A DNA stretch of 64,000 nt, taken from assembly GCF_029892105.1 (NCBI RefSeq), contig NZ_JARZAJ010000029.1:1-64000 (forward strand). Reading direction: 5' to 3'. This DNA comes from Kitasatospora sp. GP82. Its GTDB lineage: Bacteria; Actinomycetota; Actinomycetes; Streptomycetales; Streptomycetaceae. The position numbers and the translations under genes are program-made. Position 1 is the first letter of the stretch. The number at the start of each line of letters is the position of its first letter. Below, piece after piece: positions 45,207 through 54,173 of this stretch. Under the pieces are notes generated by a model, which ran no database searches, was not told the origin of the DNA, and worked only from the letters and a program-made list of their open reading frames with translations.

Positions 45207-47174
45207 TCAGCCGGACGTGCGCCCGGTGAGGTCGCGCGTCAGGTCGAACGGGGTGCCGGCGGGGCGCGGCTCCCCCATGAAGTGCACGATCTCCTCATGG
45301 TTGGTGGAGCGGACGGCGTTCAGCGCGCCGGATCGGAAGTAGAGGTCGATCCGGGTCGGCTGGGCAGTCAGGTCCACCTCGTGCCCGGCCCGCAGCAGGG
45401 CGAGCGCGGCCGGTACGTTGTGACTGAGCGTCACTCCCTCCCGACAGTAGTACGCACCACCGTCGAGCTGCACCAACGGCAGCTGTTCGACAGCGTCGGC
45501 CGGGCCGTGGGCTCCCTCCTCGGCGGCGCACACCGGCTGGGTCAGCAGGTCGTAGCGGAACACCTCGTCCAGGAACGCCCGCTCCTCGTCGTCCAGCAGC
45601 GGACGGACGGCCTCCTGCCACCACAGTTCCAGTGCCGTGCGTCCCGCCGGCTCGGTGAACAGGTAACCGATGGCCGCGGCGTAGGCCGGCGCACCTCCGC
45701 CGTGGGCCCGGGCCGCCGCTTCGCGCAGCGGCTGGGCCTCTGGGGCCGAGGTGCCGTCCACCCAGTCGGCCAGACTGGTCAGCACCCGGGACTGCGACCA
45801 GCCGGCCAGCCGCCGCAGTGGCAGCCAGCAGTGCCGCAGTACCGCGTTCTCCGCGACGACCCGGGCCCAGAAGAGGAAGCGCTGCATCACGGCGTTGTCC
45901 TCGAAGGACATGGTGCGGTGCGCCAGCACGTACTCGAAGTCGTCGTGGTCGCCGCGGAGCGCGATGATGCCGTGCAGGTCCTTCTGCTCGGAGTACTCCG
46001 TGTTGGGCAGCAGCATGATCGGGTAGACGGCGATGCGGGAGACATGCTCCGAGAGCTCGTCATAGCCTCGGAGAAAGGACTCGACCGTCTCGCCCGGCGC
46101 CCCCCAGATGAGCTCGGCGTAGCAGTCCATGCCCTCCCGGTTGAGCCACTGCACCAACTCGTGCCAGTCGTTCACCTTCATGTTGCGCCGCCGCATGGAG
46201 TCGAGTGCGTCAGGGCTCAGCGACTGCAGCGCCAGGGTGAACGAGCTGCGCAGCCCGGCGTCCTTCATCCGGCGGACGATTTCGTAGAACACCTTCGACT
46301 TGTTCTTCGCCCAGGAGGTCTCGAACGCCCGGGGAAAACCGTACGTCCGGTTGATCTCGATCAGGTCCTCGACCAGCTCCAGGTCGATCGGCAGCATTCC
46401 GAAGTTGGCGTCGCAGGCGACCACCGAATGCACGCCGAGCTTCGCGAAGAGTTCGAGCTCGGCGCGCAGGCGCTCCCGGGAGAACGCCCGTACGCGCTGC
46501 CCGACCGCGCCGCCCCAGTAACAGAAGGAGCACCTGTACGGGCAGCCGCGGTTGGTCTCGATGAGCGCGACGTCGTAGCGGAAACAGCCGTTCTCGTCGA
46601 GCAGTTCGATCGCGCCGGTGAGAAACGGTGACGGGATGATGTCCAGGTTCTCGATGCGAGCCCGTTCCTCGGTGGTGACGATCGTGCCGTCGGCGCGCCT
46701 GAAGGATATCCCGGGAATGTCGTCGAGATCGCTGCTCGCGCGGCCCGCCAGCCGGGCCTTGAGCAGTTCGGCGAAGGTCAGCTCGCCCTCACCGTTGACG
46801 ATGATGTCGACCTCGGGGTACTGGCGGAACAGGCGTTCCGCCTGGCAGCTCGCGTGGGTGCCGCCGAACACCACCCAACCGTGCGGCCGCAGCTGCCGGT
46901 AGGTGGCGGCCAGCGAGCCGAACGCCCGGACATTCCAGCCCAGGGCGGAGAACGCCAGGACGTCCGGAAGCTCGCCATGGAAAAGCTTGCCGGCCATCTC
47001 CCCGTGAGTTACCCGGCCGCGGAAGTTGCAGATTTCGACGGAGGTTTTCCGGGACAGTTCCTGGTCCTGCAGAACCATCGCCTTGAGGTATCCGGAGGCC
47101 AGCGGCATGGATTCCAGCGGCATGTCCCAGACCCCCTGCTGGACCAGGGTAACCCTGAGTTGCGGAGCAGCCAT
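45207..47174 (-). CDS. Cobalamin-dependent radical SAM C-methyltransferase (KedN5-like)
   Basis: A 655-residue class B radical SAM enzyme. Residues ~8-140 are a B12-binding Rossmann domain ('VVFGGTHASCQAE'). The radical SAM core has CPYRCSFC (211-218, CxxxCxxC) and 'NGEGELTF' earlier. The long C-terminal extension (~480-655) resembles the KedN5 subgroup found in natural-product clusters. It should transfer a methyl group to an unactivated carbon. ATG 47174 was chosen because GGAG lies upstream; the frame continues to 47300 without similarity. The gene is divergent from a thioesterase gene. Substrate may be an aromatic acid or a carrier-bound amino acid. Confidence 0.9.
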   Translation of the reverse strand: MAAPQLRVTLVQQGVWDMPLESMPLASGYLKAMVLQDQELSRKTSVEICNFRGRVTHGEMAGKLFHGELPDVLAFSALGWNVRAFGSLAATYRQLRPHGWVVFGGTHASCQAERLFRQYPEVDIIVNGEGELTFAELLKARLAGRASSDLDDIPGISFRRADGTIVTTEERARIENLDIIPSPFLTGAIELLDENGCFRYDVALIETNRGCPYRCSFCYWGGAVGQRVRAFSRERLRAELELFAKLGVHSVVACDANFGMLPIDLELVEDLIEINRTYGFPRAFETSWAKNKSKVFYEIVRRMKDAGLRSSFTLALQSLSPDALDSMRRRNMKVNDWHELVQWLNREGMDCYAELIWGAPGETVESFLRGYDELSEHVSRIAVYPIMLLPNTEYSEQKDLHGIIALRGDHDDFEYVLAHRTMSFEDNAVMQRFLFWARVVAENAVLRHCWLPLRRLAGWSQSRVLTSLADWVDGTSAPEAQPLREAAARAHGGGAPAYAAAIGYLFTEPAGRTALELWWQEAVRPLLDDEERAFLDEVFRYDLLTQPVCAAEEGAHGPADAVEQLPLVQLDGGAYYCREGVTLSHNVPAALALLRAGHEVDLTAQPTRIDLYFRSGALNAVRSTNHEEIVHFMGEPRPAGTPFDLTRDLTGRTSG

Positions 47175-47298
47175 TCTGCTCTCCAATTCTCTGTAGTCGA
47201 CGGGAGCGGAAGAGAGCTTGCTACGAGCCGCAGCAGAGGTAAAGCGATGATTCCGGGCGGTACAGACAGCAGTCACCCGATCGCCTATCATTCGAGGC

Positions 47299-48024
47299 AT
47301 GCCGAATTATCGATGGCTGGTCGAGATATCGGGATCTGCGGCCGCCGAACACGTTCTCTATGCCTTTCCGCACGCGGGGGCCGGTGCCGCGGCGGTGAAG
47401 AAGCTGTGCCGGGCACTCGGCGATTCCTGCCAGACCGTGGCGGTCCGGCTCCCCGGGCGCGAGTCGCGGATGGATGAGGAGCCGATCACCGATCTGGCCC
47501 GGCTCTGCGACCGCCTCGCCGAGCAGATCACCGCCCATGCCGGGCAGCGGCGGATCGTGCTCTACGGGCACTGCGGGGGCGGCGTGATCGCCTACGAGAC
47601 GGCGCGCCGGCTGCCGGCCCGGACGCTGCGTCACCTCGTCGTCTCGGCCCAGCAGGCACCCGACCGGATCCCGCCGGTCGAGTCCTGGCGCCTGCCGGAG
47701 GACGAGTTCCTGGCGCAGGTGGCCCGGGACGGCTACCTGCCGCGGGAGATCCTGGACCAGCCGGAGCTGCGGGAGCTGGTCCTGCCGGCCCTGCGCGCGG
47801 ACTACCAGGCGATCGAGTGCCATGTCAGCGCCATGGATGCGCTCGGCGCCCCGGTGCTGGCGCTGGCCGGCACGCAGGACCGCTCGGTGGCGGTGGACGA
47901 CGTGGTGGCGTGGTCGCGGTTGACCACGGCGGGCTTCCGACTGGAGCTGATCCCGGGCGGCCACAATTTGCTGCTGGACCGTTCGGCCGAGGTGGCCGAG
48001 GCCGTTCGGCCGGTGTTCAGCTGA
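47299..48024 (+). CDS. Type II thioesterase-like protein with Cys nucleophile
   Basis: A 241-residue alpha/beta hydrolase of the type II thioesterase family. The 'YAFPHAGAGA' strand, PGRESR loop, 'GTQDRSV' acid region and 'PGGHNLLL' His are all present. The nucleophile elbow reads GHCGGG, with Cys92 where most members have Ser. Cys-type thioesterases are known in some NRPS pathways that release strained or transferred products. It may act as an acyltransferase rather than as a housekeeping hydrolase. ATG 47299; the stop overlaps the end of the FAAL gene by eight bases in convergent orientation. Confidence 0.9.
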   Translation: MPNYRWLVEISGSAAAEHVLYAFPHAGAGAAAVKKLCRALGDSCQTVAVRLPGRESRMDEEPITDLARLCDRLAEQITAHAGQRRIVLYGHCGGGVIAYETARRLPARTLRHLVVSAQQAPDRIPPVESWRLPEDEFLAQVARDGYLPREILDQPELRELVLPALRADYQAIECHVSAMDALGAPVLALAGTQDRSVAVDDVVAWSRLTTAGFRLELIPGGHNLLLDRSAEVAEAVRPVFS

Positions 48025-49720
48025 GCTGGTGGTCCTCGTGCACCCGCGCTGGTGGCGCCGCGCCCGCCACCACGGTGCCGCCCAGCGTGCCCGCGACGAA
48101 GGCGTCCCACATCGGCCGCCGCCGGGGCTTGCCACTGGTGGTCCGCCGCACGGTGCCCCGCGGACCGACGACGACCACGACAGCGATCCCGTCGAGCCGA
48201 CGGTGCAACAGCTGCTCCACCTCCGCGATCCAGCCGCCCGAGCGCCCTTCGACCACCACCACGGCGGTGTCGGCCCCGGCGAGCGTGCCCAGCAGCACCG
48301 CCGGGCGCCGACGTTGCAGCGCCGCGATCCGGGACAGCTCCGCTTCCAGATCCTCCGCGAACACGGTGCGCCCGCGGCGTTTGAGGCTGTCGCCCAGCCT
48401 GCCCACGACGTACAGCTGTCCGTCGTGGAGGAAGCCGCAGTCGCCGGTGCGCACGGATCCACCGGCGAAGGCCGCTCGACCGTTCCGGGCGCCGGTACCG
48501 AGGCGGCCGTTGGCGACCGAGGGCCCGCTGACCACGATCTCGCCGCAGTAGTCCTCGGGAAGCGGCCGGCCGCCGGCGTCGACGACCGCCACCGTGCTGC
48601 CCGCCACCAGCGCTCGGCCACAGCCCACCAGGATGAGCCGGTCGGCCTCCGGCACCTCCTCTGCCCGCAGGCCGACCGGCCGTCCCGGGCGCAGTGTGCG
48701 CCGGTCCACCGTCACGGTGCTCGGTTCCTCGCGCAGCGCCACACCGGTGACCGCCAGCGTGGCCTCGGCCAGGCCGTAGGCCGGCAGCAGCGCCCGCGAG
48801 TCGAACCCGTGCGGTTCCAGCAGTGCGACGAACCGCTCGAGCACCCGGGGGTCGATGCGCTCGGCACCGGTGATGACTGCACGCCAGCGGCTGAAGTCGA
48901 GCCCGGCGAGCGCCTCCGGCCGTACCCGGCGCAGGACATGCGCCAGGCCGAAGCAGGGCGCTGCGGTCAGTCGCGCGCCCTGCTCGCCGAAGCAGCGCAG
49001 CCACTGCACCGGTGAGCGGACGAAGTCCTCGGGCCGCATCACCCAGAGGTCCGAACCGTGCACGACCGGGGTGAGCAGACAGCCGACCAGCCCCATGTCG
49101 TGGTGGAACGGGAGCCAGCTGGCCGTGGGGTCGTCCGGCGCCATGCGCAGCCACTCGCCGATGGCCGACACGTTCGCCGCCAGCGCTTCGGCGGAGACGG
49201 CCACGGCACGGGGCTGCCCGGTCGAGCCCGAGGTGAACTGGACCAGGGCCCGTCGGGTCGGGGGCGACACGGACCGCGGTGCGTCGGCGCGGGCGGCGAG
49301 CTCCGCTGCCGTCACGGGCAGCACACGGGCGCGGCCACCGGCGGAGCCCTCGAGGAGACGACTCCAGGCGGGGCGGGTCAGCACCACGGCCGGTCCGAGC
49401 GCGGCCACCTGACGGGCCATCCGTAGGCGGTACTCCGCATCGTCCTGAAGGGCCAACGGGGGAGCGATCGGTGCGGGAACGGCACCGGCCGCCAGAGCTC
49501 CGAAGAAGCCCGCCACGAACTCCGGCCCGGAGCCGAGCAGGAGCACCACCGGATCGCCCGGCCCGACGCCGTGCTCGCGCAGCAGCTCCGCGACCGCGAA
49601 CGCCGAAGCGGCCAGCTGCGGGTAGGCGTGGAACGACCAGCCGCCAGCGGGTTCCAGGAACCGGATGCCGCGCCGCGGGTCCGGGTGGGTGAGCCAGCCG
49701 GTCAGCGTTCCCGTGGTCAT
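48017..49720 (-). CDS. Fatty acyl-AMP ligase-like enzyme (FAAL)
   Basis: A 567-residue ANL-family ligase. FTSGSTGQPRAV is the A3 loop. 'WLPFHHDMGLVGCLLTPVV' and 'PAYGLAEATLAV' are characteristic of FAALs, which transfer acyl-AMP directly to a carrier protein and not to CoA. 'RTGDCGFLHDGQLYVVGRLGDSLKRRGR' is the hinge region. The C-terminus has 'TTSGKPRR' with the catalytic Lys. It is a candidate to load the free ACP at 35.8 kb with a fatty or aryl acid. ATG 49720 overlaps the stop of the FAD monooxygenase gene, so both are in one operon started by the StrR-type gene. Confidence 0.9.
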   Translation of the reverse strand: MTTGTLTGWLTHPDPRRGIRFLEPAGGWSFHAYPQLAASAFAVAELLREHGVGPGDPVVLLLGSGPEFVAGFFGALAAGAVPAPIAPPLALQDDAEYRLRMARQVAALGPAVVLTRPAWSRLLEGSAGGRARVLPVTAAELAARADAPRSVSPPTRRALVQFTSGSTGQPRAVAVSAEALAANVSAIGEWLRMAPDDPTASWLPFHHDMGLVGCLLTPVVHGSDLWVMRPEDFVRSPVQWLRCFGEQGARLTAAPCFGLAHVLRRVRPEALAGLDFSRWRAVITGAERIDPRVLERFVALLEPHGFDSRALLPAYGLAEATLAVTGVALREEPSTVTVDRRTLRPGRPVGLRAEEVPEADRLILVGCGRALVAGSTVAVVDAGGRPLPEDYCGEIVVSGPSVANGRLGTGARNGRAAFAGGSVRTGDCGFLHDGQLYVVGRLGDSLKRRGRTVFAEDLEAELSRIAALQRRRPAVLLGTLAGADTAVVVVEGRSGGWIAEVEQLLHRRLDGIAVVVVVGPRGTVRRTTSGKPRRRPMWDAFVAGTLGGTVVAGAAPPARVHEDHQLS

Positions 49721-50928
49721 CGGGTGTCGGCCGATCGGAGCGGTGCCCCGGCGAAGAGCTCCTCCAGCCTGCGCGCTCCGGCGAACACGCCCAACAGCGC
49801 GCCGACCGCGGCCGGGTCATCGCTCGCCGCGCGCAGCCGGCTCGCCAGGTCCTGGTCCACGGACCGCAGTTCGGACTGACGACAGGCGAAGGCGAACGCC
49901 GCGGCCGTCCCGGTGTCCCGTCGCGCCTGGTAGCGGGCGAGCGACCGGTCGAGCGGCAGGGCACCGCGCAGCCCGTCGTGGACCGCGCCGGAGAGGTTCT
50001 CGGCGTCGGTGAACGCGTCGCTGATGCCGCGCGCGGCGATCGGGTCCTTGTGGTGTCCGGCGTCCCCGGCGAGCGCCCAACCGGGGCCGTGCGACTGCCG
50101 GTAGAAGTTCCGCAGGTTGGCGGCGGTCCGCACCGGACCGGCCGGCCGGGCCGAGCGCAGCCGCTCGGCGACGGCCGGAAACGCCTCGAGCTGCTCCCGG
50201 TAGCCCCTGGCGTGCTGTCCGCCCCAGGCGCGCAGCCGTTCGCGACGCAGGGTCAGCGACACCACGGTGCGGCCGCCGTGCGTGGGCCACATGGACAGGC
50301 CGGCACCGACCTGGAAGGACGCCTCCACGCCGCTGACCGGCAGGTCCTCCCAGTACGCGTAGGCGGTGGCGGCCAGCGGACCGCGGTCCACCGGTACGGC
50401 GGCACCCACGGCACGGGCGATGGTGGAGTTGCGGCCGTCCGCGCCGATCACGAGACGCGCCCGGGCCGTGAACTCCCGTCCGTCGGCGGCCTGCCCGACG
50501 ACGCCGCACACCGCTCCGTCCTCCCACAGGACGCCGCGGACGGCGGTGCCCTCCCGGAGCTCCGCGCCGGCGGCGGTGGCCGCCTCGGCGAGCAGCCCGT
50601 CCAGCACCGTCCGCCGGGGGGCGTAGGTGATTGCCGGCCCGTCCGCGCCGGTCGGCTGCCCGCTGAGCGCGAGGCCGTCGAAGTCCAGGCTGATCCGCTC
50701 CAGCGCCGGACACCCGGTGGCCGTCAGGGTGTCCAACAGGCCCCAGCGGGCCAGCCGTTCGACCCCGGGGCGCAGCACCCAGTGCGTCGAGAGGGTGTCG
50801 CTCGGGAATCGGTTGCGCTCCAGCAGCAGCACGGAGTGGCCTTGGCGCGCGAGCAGCATCGCGGTGGGGGCGCCCGCACAGCGTGCCCCGACCACGATGA
50901 CGTCGTAGTCCGCCGAGTTCCGGGCCAT
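49717..50928 (-). CDS. FAD-dependent monooxygenase/oxidoreductase
   Basis: A 403-residue flavoprotein of the p-hydroxybenzoate hydroxylase/geranylgeranyl reductase superfamily. The FAD-binding GxGxxG variant is VVGARCAGAPTAML, and the second FAD motif reads 'GDAGHHKDPIAARGISDAF'. It uses NAD(P)H and O2 on an aromatic or amine substrate, or reduces a double bond; the sequence does not decide. ATG 50928 was chosen because the Rossmann strand starts at 'DYDVIVVG'; a GTG at 50952 is possible but overlaps the upstream stop. A StrR-like inverted repeat spans 50932-50960, immediately before this start. Confidence 0.88.
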   Translation of the reverse strand: MARNSADYDVIVVGARCAGAPTAMLLARQGHSVLLLERNRFPSDTLSTHWVLRPGVERLARWGLLDTLTATGCPALERISLDFDGLALSGQPTGADGPAITYAPRRTVLDGLLAEAATAAGAELREGTAVRGVLWEDGAVCGVVGQAADGREFTARARLVIGADGRNSTIARAVGAAVPVDRGPLAATAYAYWEDLPVSGVEASFQVGAGLSMWPTHGGRTVVSLTLRRERLRAWGGQHARGYREQLEAFPAVAERLRSARPAGPVRTAANLRNFYRQSHGPGWALAGDAGHHKDPIAARGISDAFTDAENLSGAVHDGLRGALPLDRSLARYQARRDTGTAAAFAFACRQSELRSVDQDLASRLRAASDDPAAVGALLGVFAGARRLEELFAGAPLRSADTR

Positions 50929-50931
50929 GGT

Positions 50932-50960
50932 GTTCAACTGACGCTCTCCCACGATTGGAC
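50932..50960. promoter_or_regulatory. StrR-type operator candidate (site C)
   Basis: GTTCAACTG and CGATTGGAC are 11 bases apart; 15 of 18 positions fit the StrR/NovG pattern. The site overlaps the end of the StrR-type gene and lies directly upstream of the FAD monooxygenase start, so it could control the FAD monooxygenase-FAAL pair separately. Confidence 0.45.
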
Positions 50961-51992
50961 GGTCTGGGACGTGCCGGCGCGGCGCAGCATGGCGGCGAAG
51001 GACTGCAGGATGTCCGCGCAGCCGGCGCTCAGCTCGACCACCGACACCAGGCAGTGCGCTGGCAGGTTCTGGGTGATCTCCTGCTGTTCGCGGACCACGG
51101 TGTGGCAGACGTCCAGCATGCGAAGCAGGGCCCGCCCGGTCTCGTTGAAGCGCAACGAGGGGTCCTTGCGGAGCTGGTCGAGTACCGAAGCCAGGTCGCG
51201 GGGCGAGGAGATCTGGGCGCGGCTGTCGGCCACGGCCGTCTCGGTGCCGCCGGGCCGCTCCGGCCGTTCGGCCGGGGTACGCCGCGGGGCGGGCAACGGG
51301 TCCTCACCGCGCTTCAGCCTGTCCCGTACGTCGGCGGCGGTGGCCGGCGAGATCCCCGCCGCACGCGCGATCTGCCGGAGGGAGGCCTGCGGGTTGCTCC
51401 GGATCAGCTCACTGGCCCGTCGGCGCCCCTGGGAGCAGTCCAGCGGACGGGCCCGGCCGTCCCGGCCGACCCGGGTGGCGAGTTGCGGGACGAGGGCCGG
51501 CTGCTGGCGGCGCAGTTCCGCGACCTTCTTCGCGGACAGGCCCGTCACCGAGGCCACCATACGGTCGGACCACTCGGGATGGCTGGCGAAGATCCGCAGG
51601 GCGGCGGCGCTCCGGTCGGCGGACGAGAGCGGGAGACCGTGACCGGTGTTGGCCGTGACCGACAGCAGGAAGACGTCGGCCTCGCTGCCGTCGAAGAAGC
51701 GCACCTGGACTGCGGTCTGGCCGCGCAGTACGGCGGCCCGCAGCCGGTGCATGCCGTCCACAACCCGCATCGAGGGCTGGTGGACGAGTATCGGCGGCAG
51801 CGTGGCACCGGAGTCGGCGAGGAGCCGGATGTGCGCCTCGTCCTCGCCCGCGACCCGCGGGGAGTCCGCCTCGACCAGTGAGCTGATGGGTACGACGGTG
51901 ACCGCGGAACGCTGGGCGCGGTCGTGCCGGAGGGCGAGCAGCGAGGCTGGGTCGCCGTCGGCAGAGGAACGTTGGCTTGGGGTGGGTTCCAC
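50934..51992 (-). CDS. StrR-type pathway regulator (ParB/Srx-fold), copy 1
   Basis: A 352-residue activator of the StrR/NovG family. The ParB-like domain has 'LPPILVHQPSMRVVDGMHRLRAAVLRG' (~66-92) and 'TANTGHGLPLS'. A helix-turn-helix follows ('ASLRQIARAAGISPATAADV', ~204-223). Such proteins bind GTTCRACTG-N11-CRGTYGAAC repeats to switch on antibiotic genes. GTG 51992 follows GGGGGAG. A second copy is encoded at 54174 with the same domain order. This one has CTG, not TTA, in the His-Arg-Leu motif, so it is not bldA-dependent at that codon. Confidence 0.93.
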   Translation of the reverse strand: MEPTPSQRSSADGDPASLLALRHDRAQRSAVTVVPISSLVEADSPRVAGEDEAHIRLLADSGATLPPILVHQPSMRVVDGMHRLRAAVLRGQTAVQVRFFDGSEADVFLLSVTANTGHGLPLSSADRSAAALRIFASHPEWSDRMVASVTGLSAKKVAELRRQQPALVPQLATRVGRDGRARPLDCSQGRRRASELIRSNPQASLRQIARAAGISPATAADVRDRLKRGEDPLPAPRRTPAERPERPGGTETAVADSRAQISSPRDLASVLDQLRKDPSLRFNETGRALLRMLDVCHTVVREQQEITQNLPAHCLVSVVELSAGCADILQSFAAMLRRAGTSQTVQSWESVS

Positions 51993-52235
51993 CGTTCTCC
52001 CCCGTTTGTGAATGAAATTTGAAGGTGCGTCGGGATTTGGCCGTGGGCAGCGGAACTATGCGTGATGCCCTCAAGATCCGTCAAGAGCATTGGGTGGCAG
52101 CTCCGCTGTCCGACGCGACAGCGGGGCGCGGTCTTCTGGTGGGGAATGCCGGCTGGGTATCGTGCGGTACGAATTGCGCAGCCGAGAGCTGTGCCGATTT
52201 CCCGTTCGTCCTTTGCGGAATGCAAAAGGAGCGTC

Positions 52236-53150
52236 ATGGTATTGCATGTGCGACATGTCGGGCTGGGAGTTCCGGACCTGCGAAGTGCCCGGAATTTCTA
52301 CGAGAACTACTGGAAGCTGGAGGTGGTCGAGGCCGACGGTGACCGGCTGTACTTCGGCGCCGGATGCCCGGAGAGCCACGTGCTCCGGCTGCGTGCGACG
52401 GAGGAGGCCCGGGTGGACGTCATCGCCTTCGCGGCCGAGTCGCCGTCGGAGGTCGACCGGATCGCCGAGCGGGTGGCCCACCATCCGCGCGGACGGCTCA
52501 TCGGGGAACCCGGCGTCCGGCAAGATCTCGGCGGGGGCTATGCGGTACGTTTCCTGGATTGCGACGGGCGCACCGTGGAAGTCTCCGCCGACGTCCGGGG
52601 ACGCGTTTTCCGGCCGGTCGAGGAGGCCGAGACGAGGCCGAAGTCGATCGGCCACGTGGTGCTCAACACAATCGATCTCCAAGGGGCTCGTGAGTTCTAC
52701 GAGTCGGTGCTCGGATTCATGGTCACCGACTGGGTGGAGGACGTCATGTGCTTTCTGCGCAGCGGTCGGGCGCACCACATCATCGCGTTCACCCGCGCTC
52801 CGCACGCCTCGCTCAACCACGTCGCGTTCGAGATGCGCGGGCTGGACGAATTCATGCGGGCGACGGGATCGCTGATGCGCGCGGGCATCGCGCCGGTCTG
52901 GGGTCCCGGGCGGCACGGAGTGGGCCAGAACACGTTCTCCTACTTCCAGGAGCCCTCCTCGGGATTCGTGCTCGAGTACACCACCGCCGCGCAGCTCATC
53001 GACGACGAACACGGCTGGACTCCCAAGGTCTACCCGGCGGACGCGCAGACCACGGACGTCTGGGGCACGGCCAACGCCCGGGACGAGGCCGTCTCCGCGA
53101 CGCTGATCGGCCGCCCGGACCCGGGTCTCTGGTCGCCTCCGCCGGTGTAG
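52236..53150 (+). CDS. BphC-like extradiol ring-cleavage dioxygenase (VOC fold)
   Basis: A 304-residue protein with two vicinal-oxygen-chelate domains, the length and layout of type I extradiol dioxygenases. The Fe(II) ligands are predicted as His140 (SIGHVVLN), His195 (SLNHVAF) and Glu247 (FVLEYTT). The second-shell His227 (GRHGVG) and Tyr236 (SYFQEP) of BphC are also kept. It should cleave a catechol next to its hydroxyls to a 2-hydroxymuconic-type product. ATG 52236 is set by AAAAGGAG. It is convergent with, and eight bases from, a BphB-like dehydrogenase gene that would supply its catechol. Confidence 0.9.
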   Translation: MVLHVRHVGLGVPDLRSARNFYENYWKLEVVEADGDRLYFGAGCPESHVLRLRATEEARVDVIAFAAESPSEVDRIAERVAHHPRGRLIGEPGVRQDLGGGYAVRFLDCDGRTVEVSADVRGRVFRPVEEAETRPKSIGHVVLNTIDLQGAREFYESVLGFMVTDWVEDVMCFLRSGRAHHIIAFTRAPHASLNHVAFEMRGLDEFMRATGSLMRAGIAPVWGPGRHGVGQNTFSYFQEPSSGFVLEYTTAAQLIDDEHGWTPKVYPADAQTTDVWGTANARDEAVSATLIGRPDPGLWSPPPV

Positions 53151-53157
53151 CCGCCGA

Positions 53158-53955
53158 CTATCTGACGGCGAGTCCGCCATCGGGACGGAGCACCTCGCCG
53201 GTCATCCCGCTGGCCGCGTCCGTCGCCAGGAAGCGGTACAGCGGGGCCAGCTGGGTGGCCGTCAGCACGACACCGAGCGGGTTGAACTCGCGGATCACGG
53301 CGCTGATCCCGTCCGGGTCCGCGAAGACCTCCCGGGGGTCGGGGCCGGCCACCGAGCGCAGGCCGGTCACCACGCCTCCGGGGGCCACCGCATTCACCCG
53401 GACCCGGGGGGCCAGGTCGGCCGCGAGATGCCGGACGACGCCCAACGCCGCGTGCTTGGCGGCCGCGTAGGCGATGCCCGCGCCGTTGCCGCGCACCACG
53501 AACGAGGCGTCCGACAGCGTGAAGACCATGGCCCCCCGGCTCTCCAGCAGGGCGTCCGCCGCGGCTCTGGCCGCGAGCAGGTAGCCGACCACGTCGACAT
53601 CCAGCACCTGTCGTGCGAGCGCGGCGAGTTCCTCTCCCGGTCGGTCGAGCAGCCCGACCCCTCCGTCGTGCACACCGGCGTTCCCCACCAGGGCGTGCAG
53701 TGCGCCATGGCGGTCCAGGGCGGTGGACACCGCCCGGTCGTTGTCCTCGGCGCTGCGGACGTCACCGATCACCAGATCGGTGCCGGGCGGCAGCGGGTCG
53801 GCCGGGGCGCACCGATCCAGGACCACGACCCGGTGGCCGTGTGCGGCGAGATCCTCGACCACCGCCCGTCCGATGCCGGAGGACCCTCCGGTGACCAGGG
53901 CGACTCGGGGACTGTCGGTGTTCCCGAGAGACGTCTCGGGCGATAGCTGGACCAT
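53158..53955 (-). CDS. BphB/HcaB-like cis-dihydrodiol dehydrogenase (SDR)
   Basis: A 265-residue short-chain dehydrogenase. TGGSSGIG (22-29) binds NAD+, and Ser148, Tyr163 and Lys167 form the catalytic set. 'VLDRCAPADPLPPGTDLVIGDVRSAEDN' and 'GNAGVHDGGVGLLD' are close to cis-biphenyl- or phenylpropionate-dihydrodiol dehydrogenases. It should aromatise the dihydrodiol made by the Rieske dioxygenase to a catechol. ATG 53955 has GGAG upstream. A StrR-type operator lies 86 bases upstream of this start, shared with the divergent StrR-type gene. Confidence 0.88.
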   Translation of the reverse strand: MVQLSPETSLGNTDSPRVALVTGGSSGIGRAVVEDLAAHGHRVVVLDRCAPADPLPPGTDLVIGDVRSAEDNDRAVSTALDRHGALHALVGNAGVHDGGVGLLDRPGEELAALARQVLDVDVVGYLLAARAAADALLESRGAMVFTLSDASFVVRGNGAGIAYAAAKHAALGVVRHLAADLAPRVRVNAVAPGGVVTGLRSVAGPDPREVFADPDGISAVIREFNPLGVVLTATQLAPLYRFLATDAASGMTGEVLRPDGGLAVR

Positions 53956-54040
53956 CAGGGCTCCATCACGGTGGGGCGGACAGGGCGCGGTGTACGTATA
54001 TCCACTTCCCGCTAGGGCCGGCCAGACCGGCGAGCAGGAC

Positions 54041-54069
54041 TGTTCAACTGGCGGGCGGACGCAGTTGGA
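54041..54069. promoter_or_regulatory. StrR-type operator (site B)
   Basis: GTTCAACTG and CAGTTGGAC are separated by exactly 11 bases, matching GTTCRACTG-N11-CRGTYGAAC at 17 of 18 positions. The site is in the 218-base gap between the divergent dihydrodiol dehydrogenase and second StrR-type genes. Confidence 0.8.
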
Positions 54070-54173
54070 CGGTGCCGAGCCGGCCGGTCCTCCCGATGTG
54101 CAAAGGCTTGCGGTAAGAACCTGAAGATCGTGAAAATGCTTGCGACGGTTCGTCAGATTAGCAAGGAGAGGCA

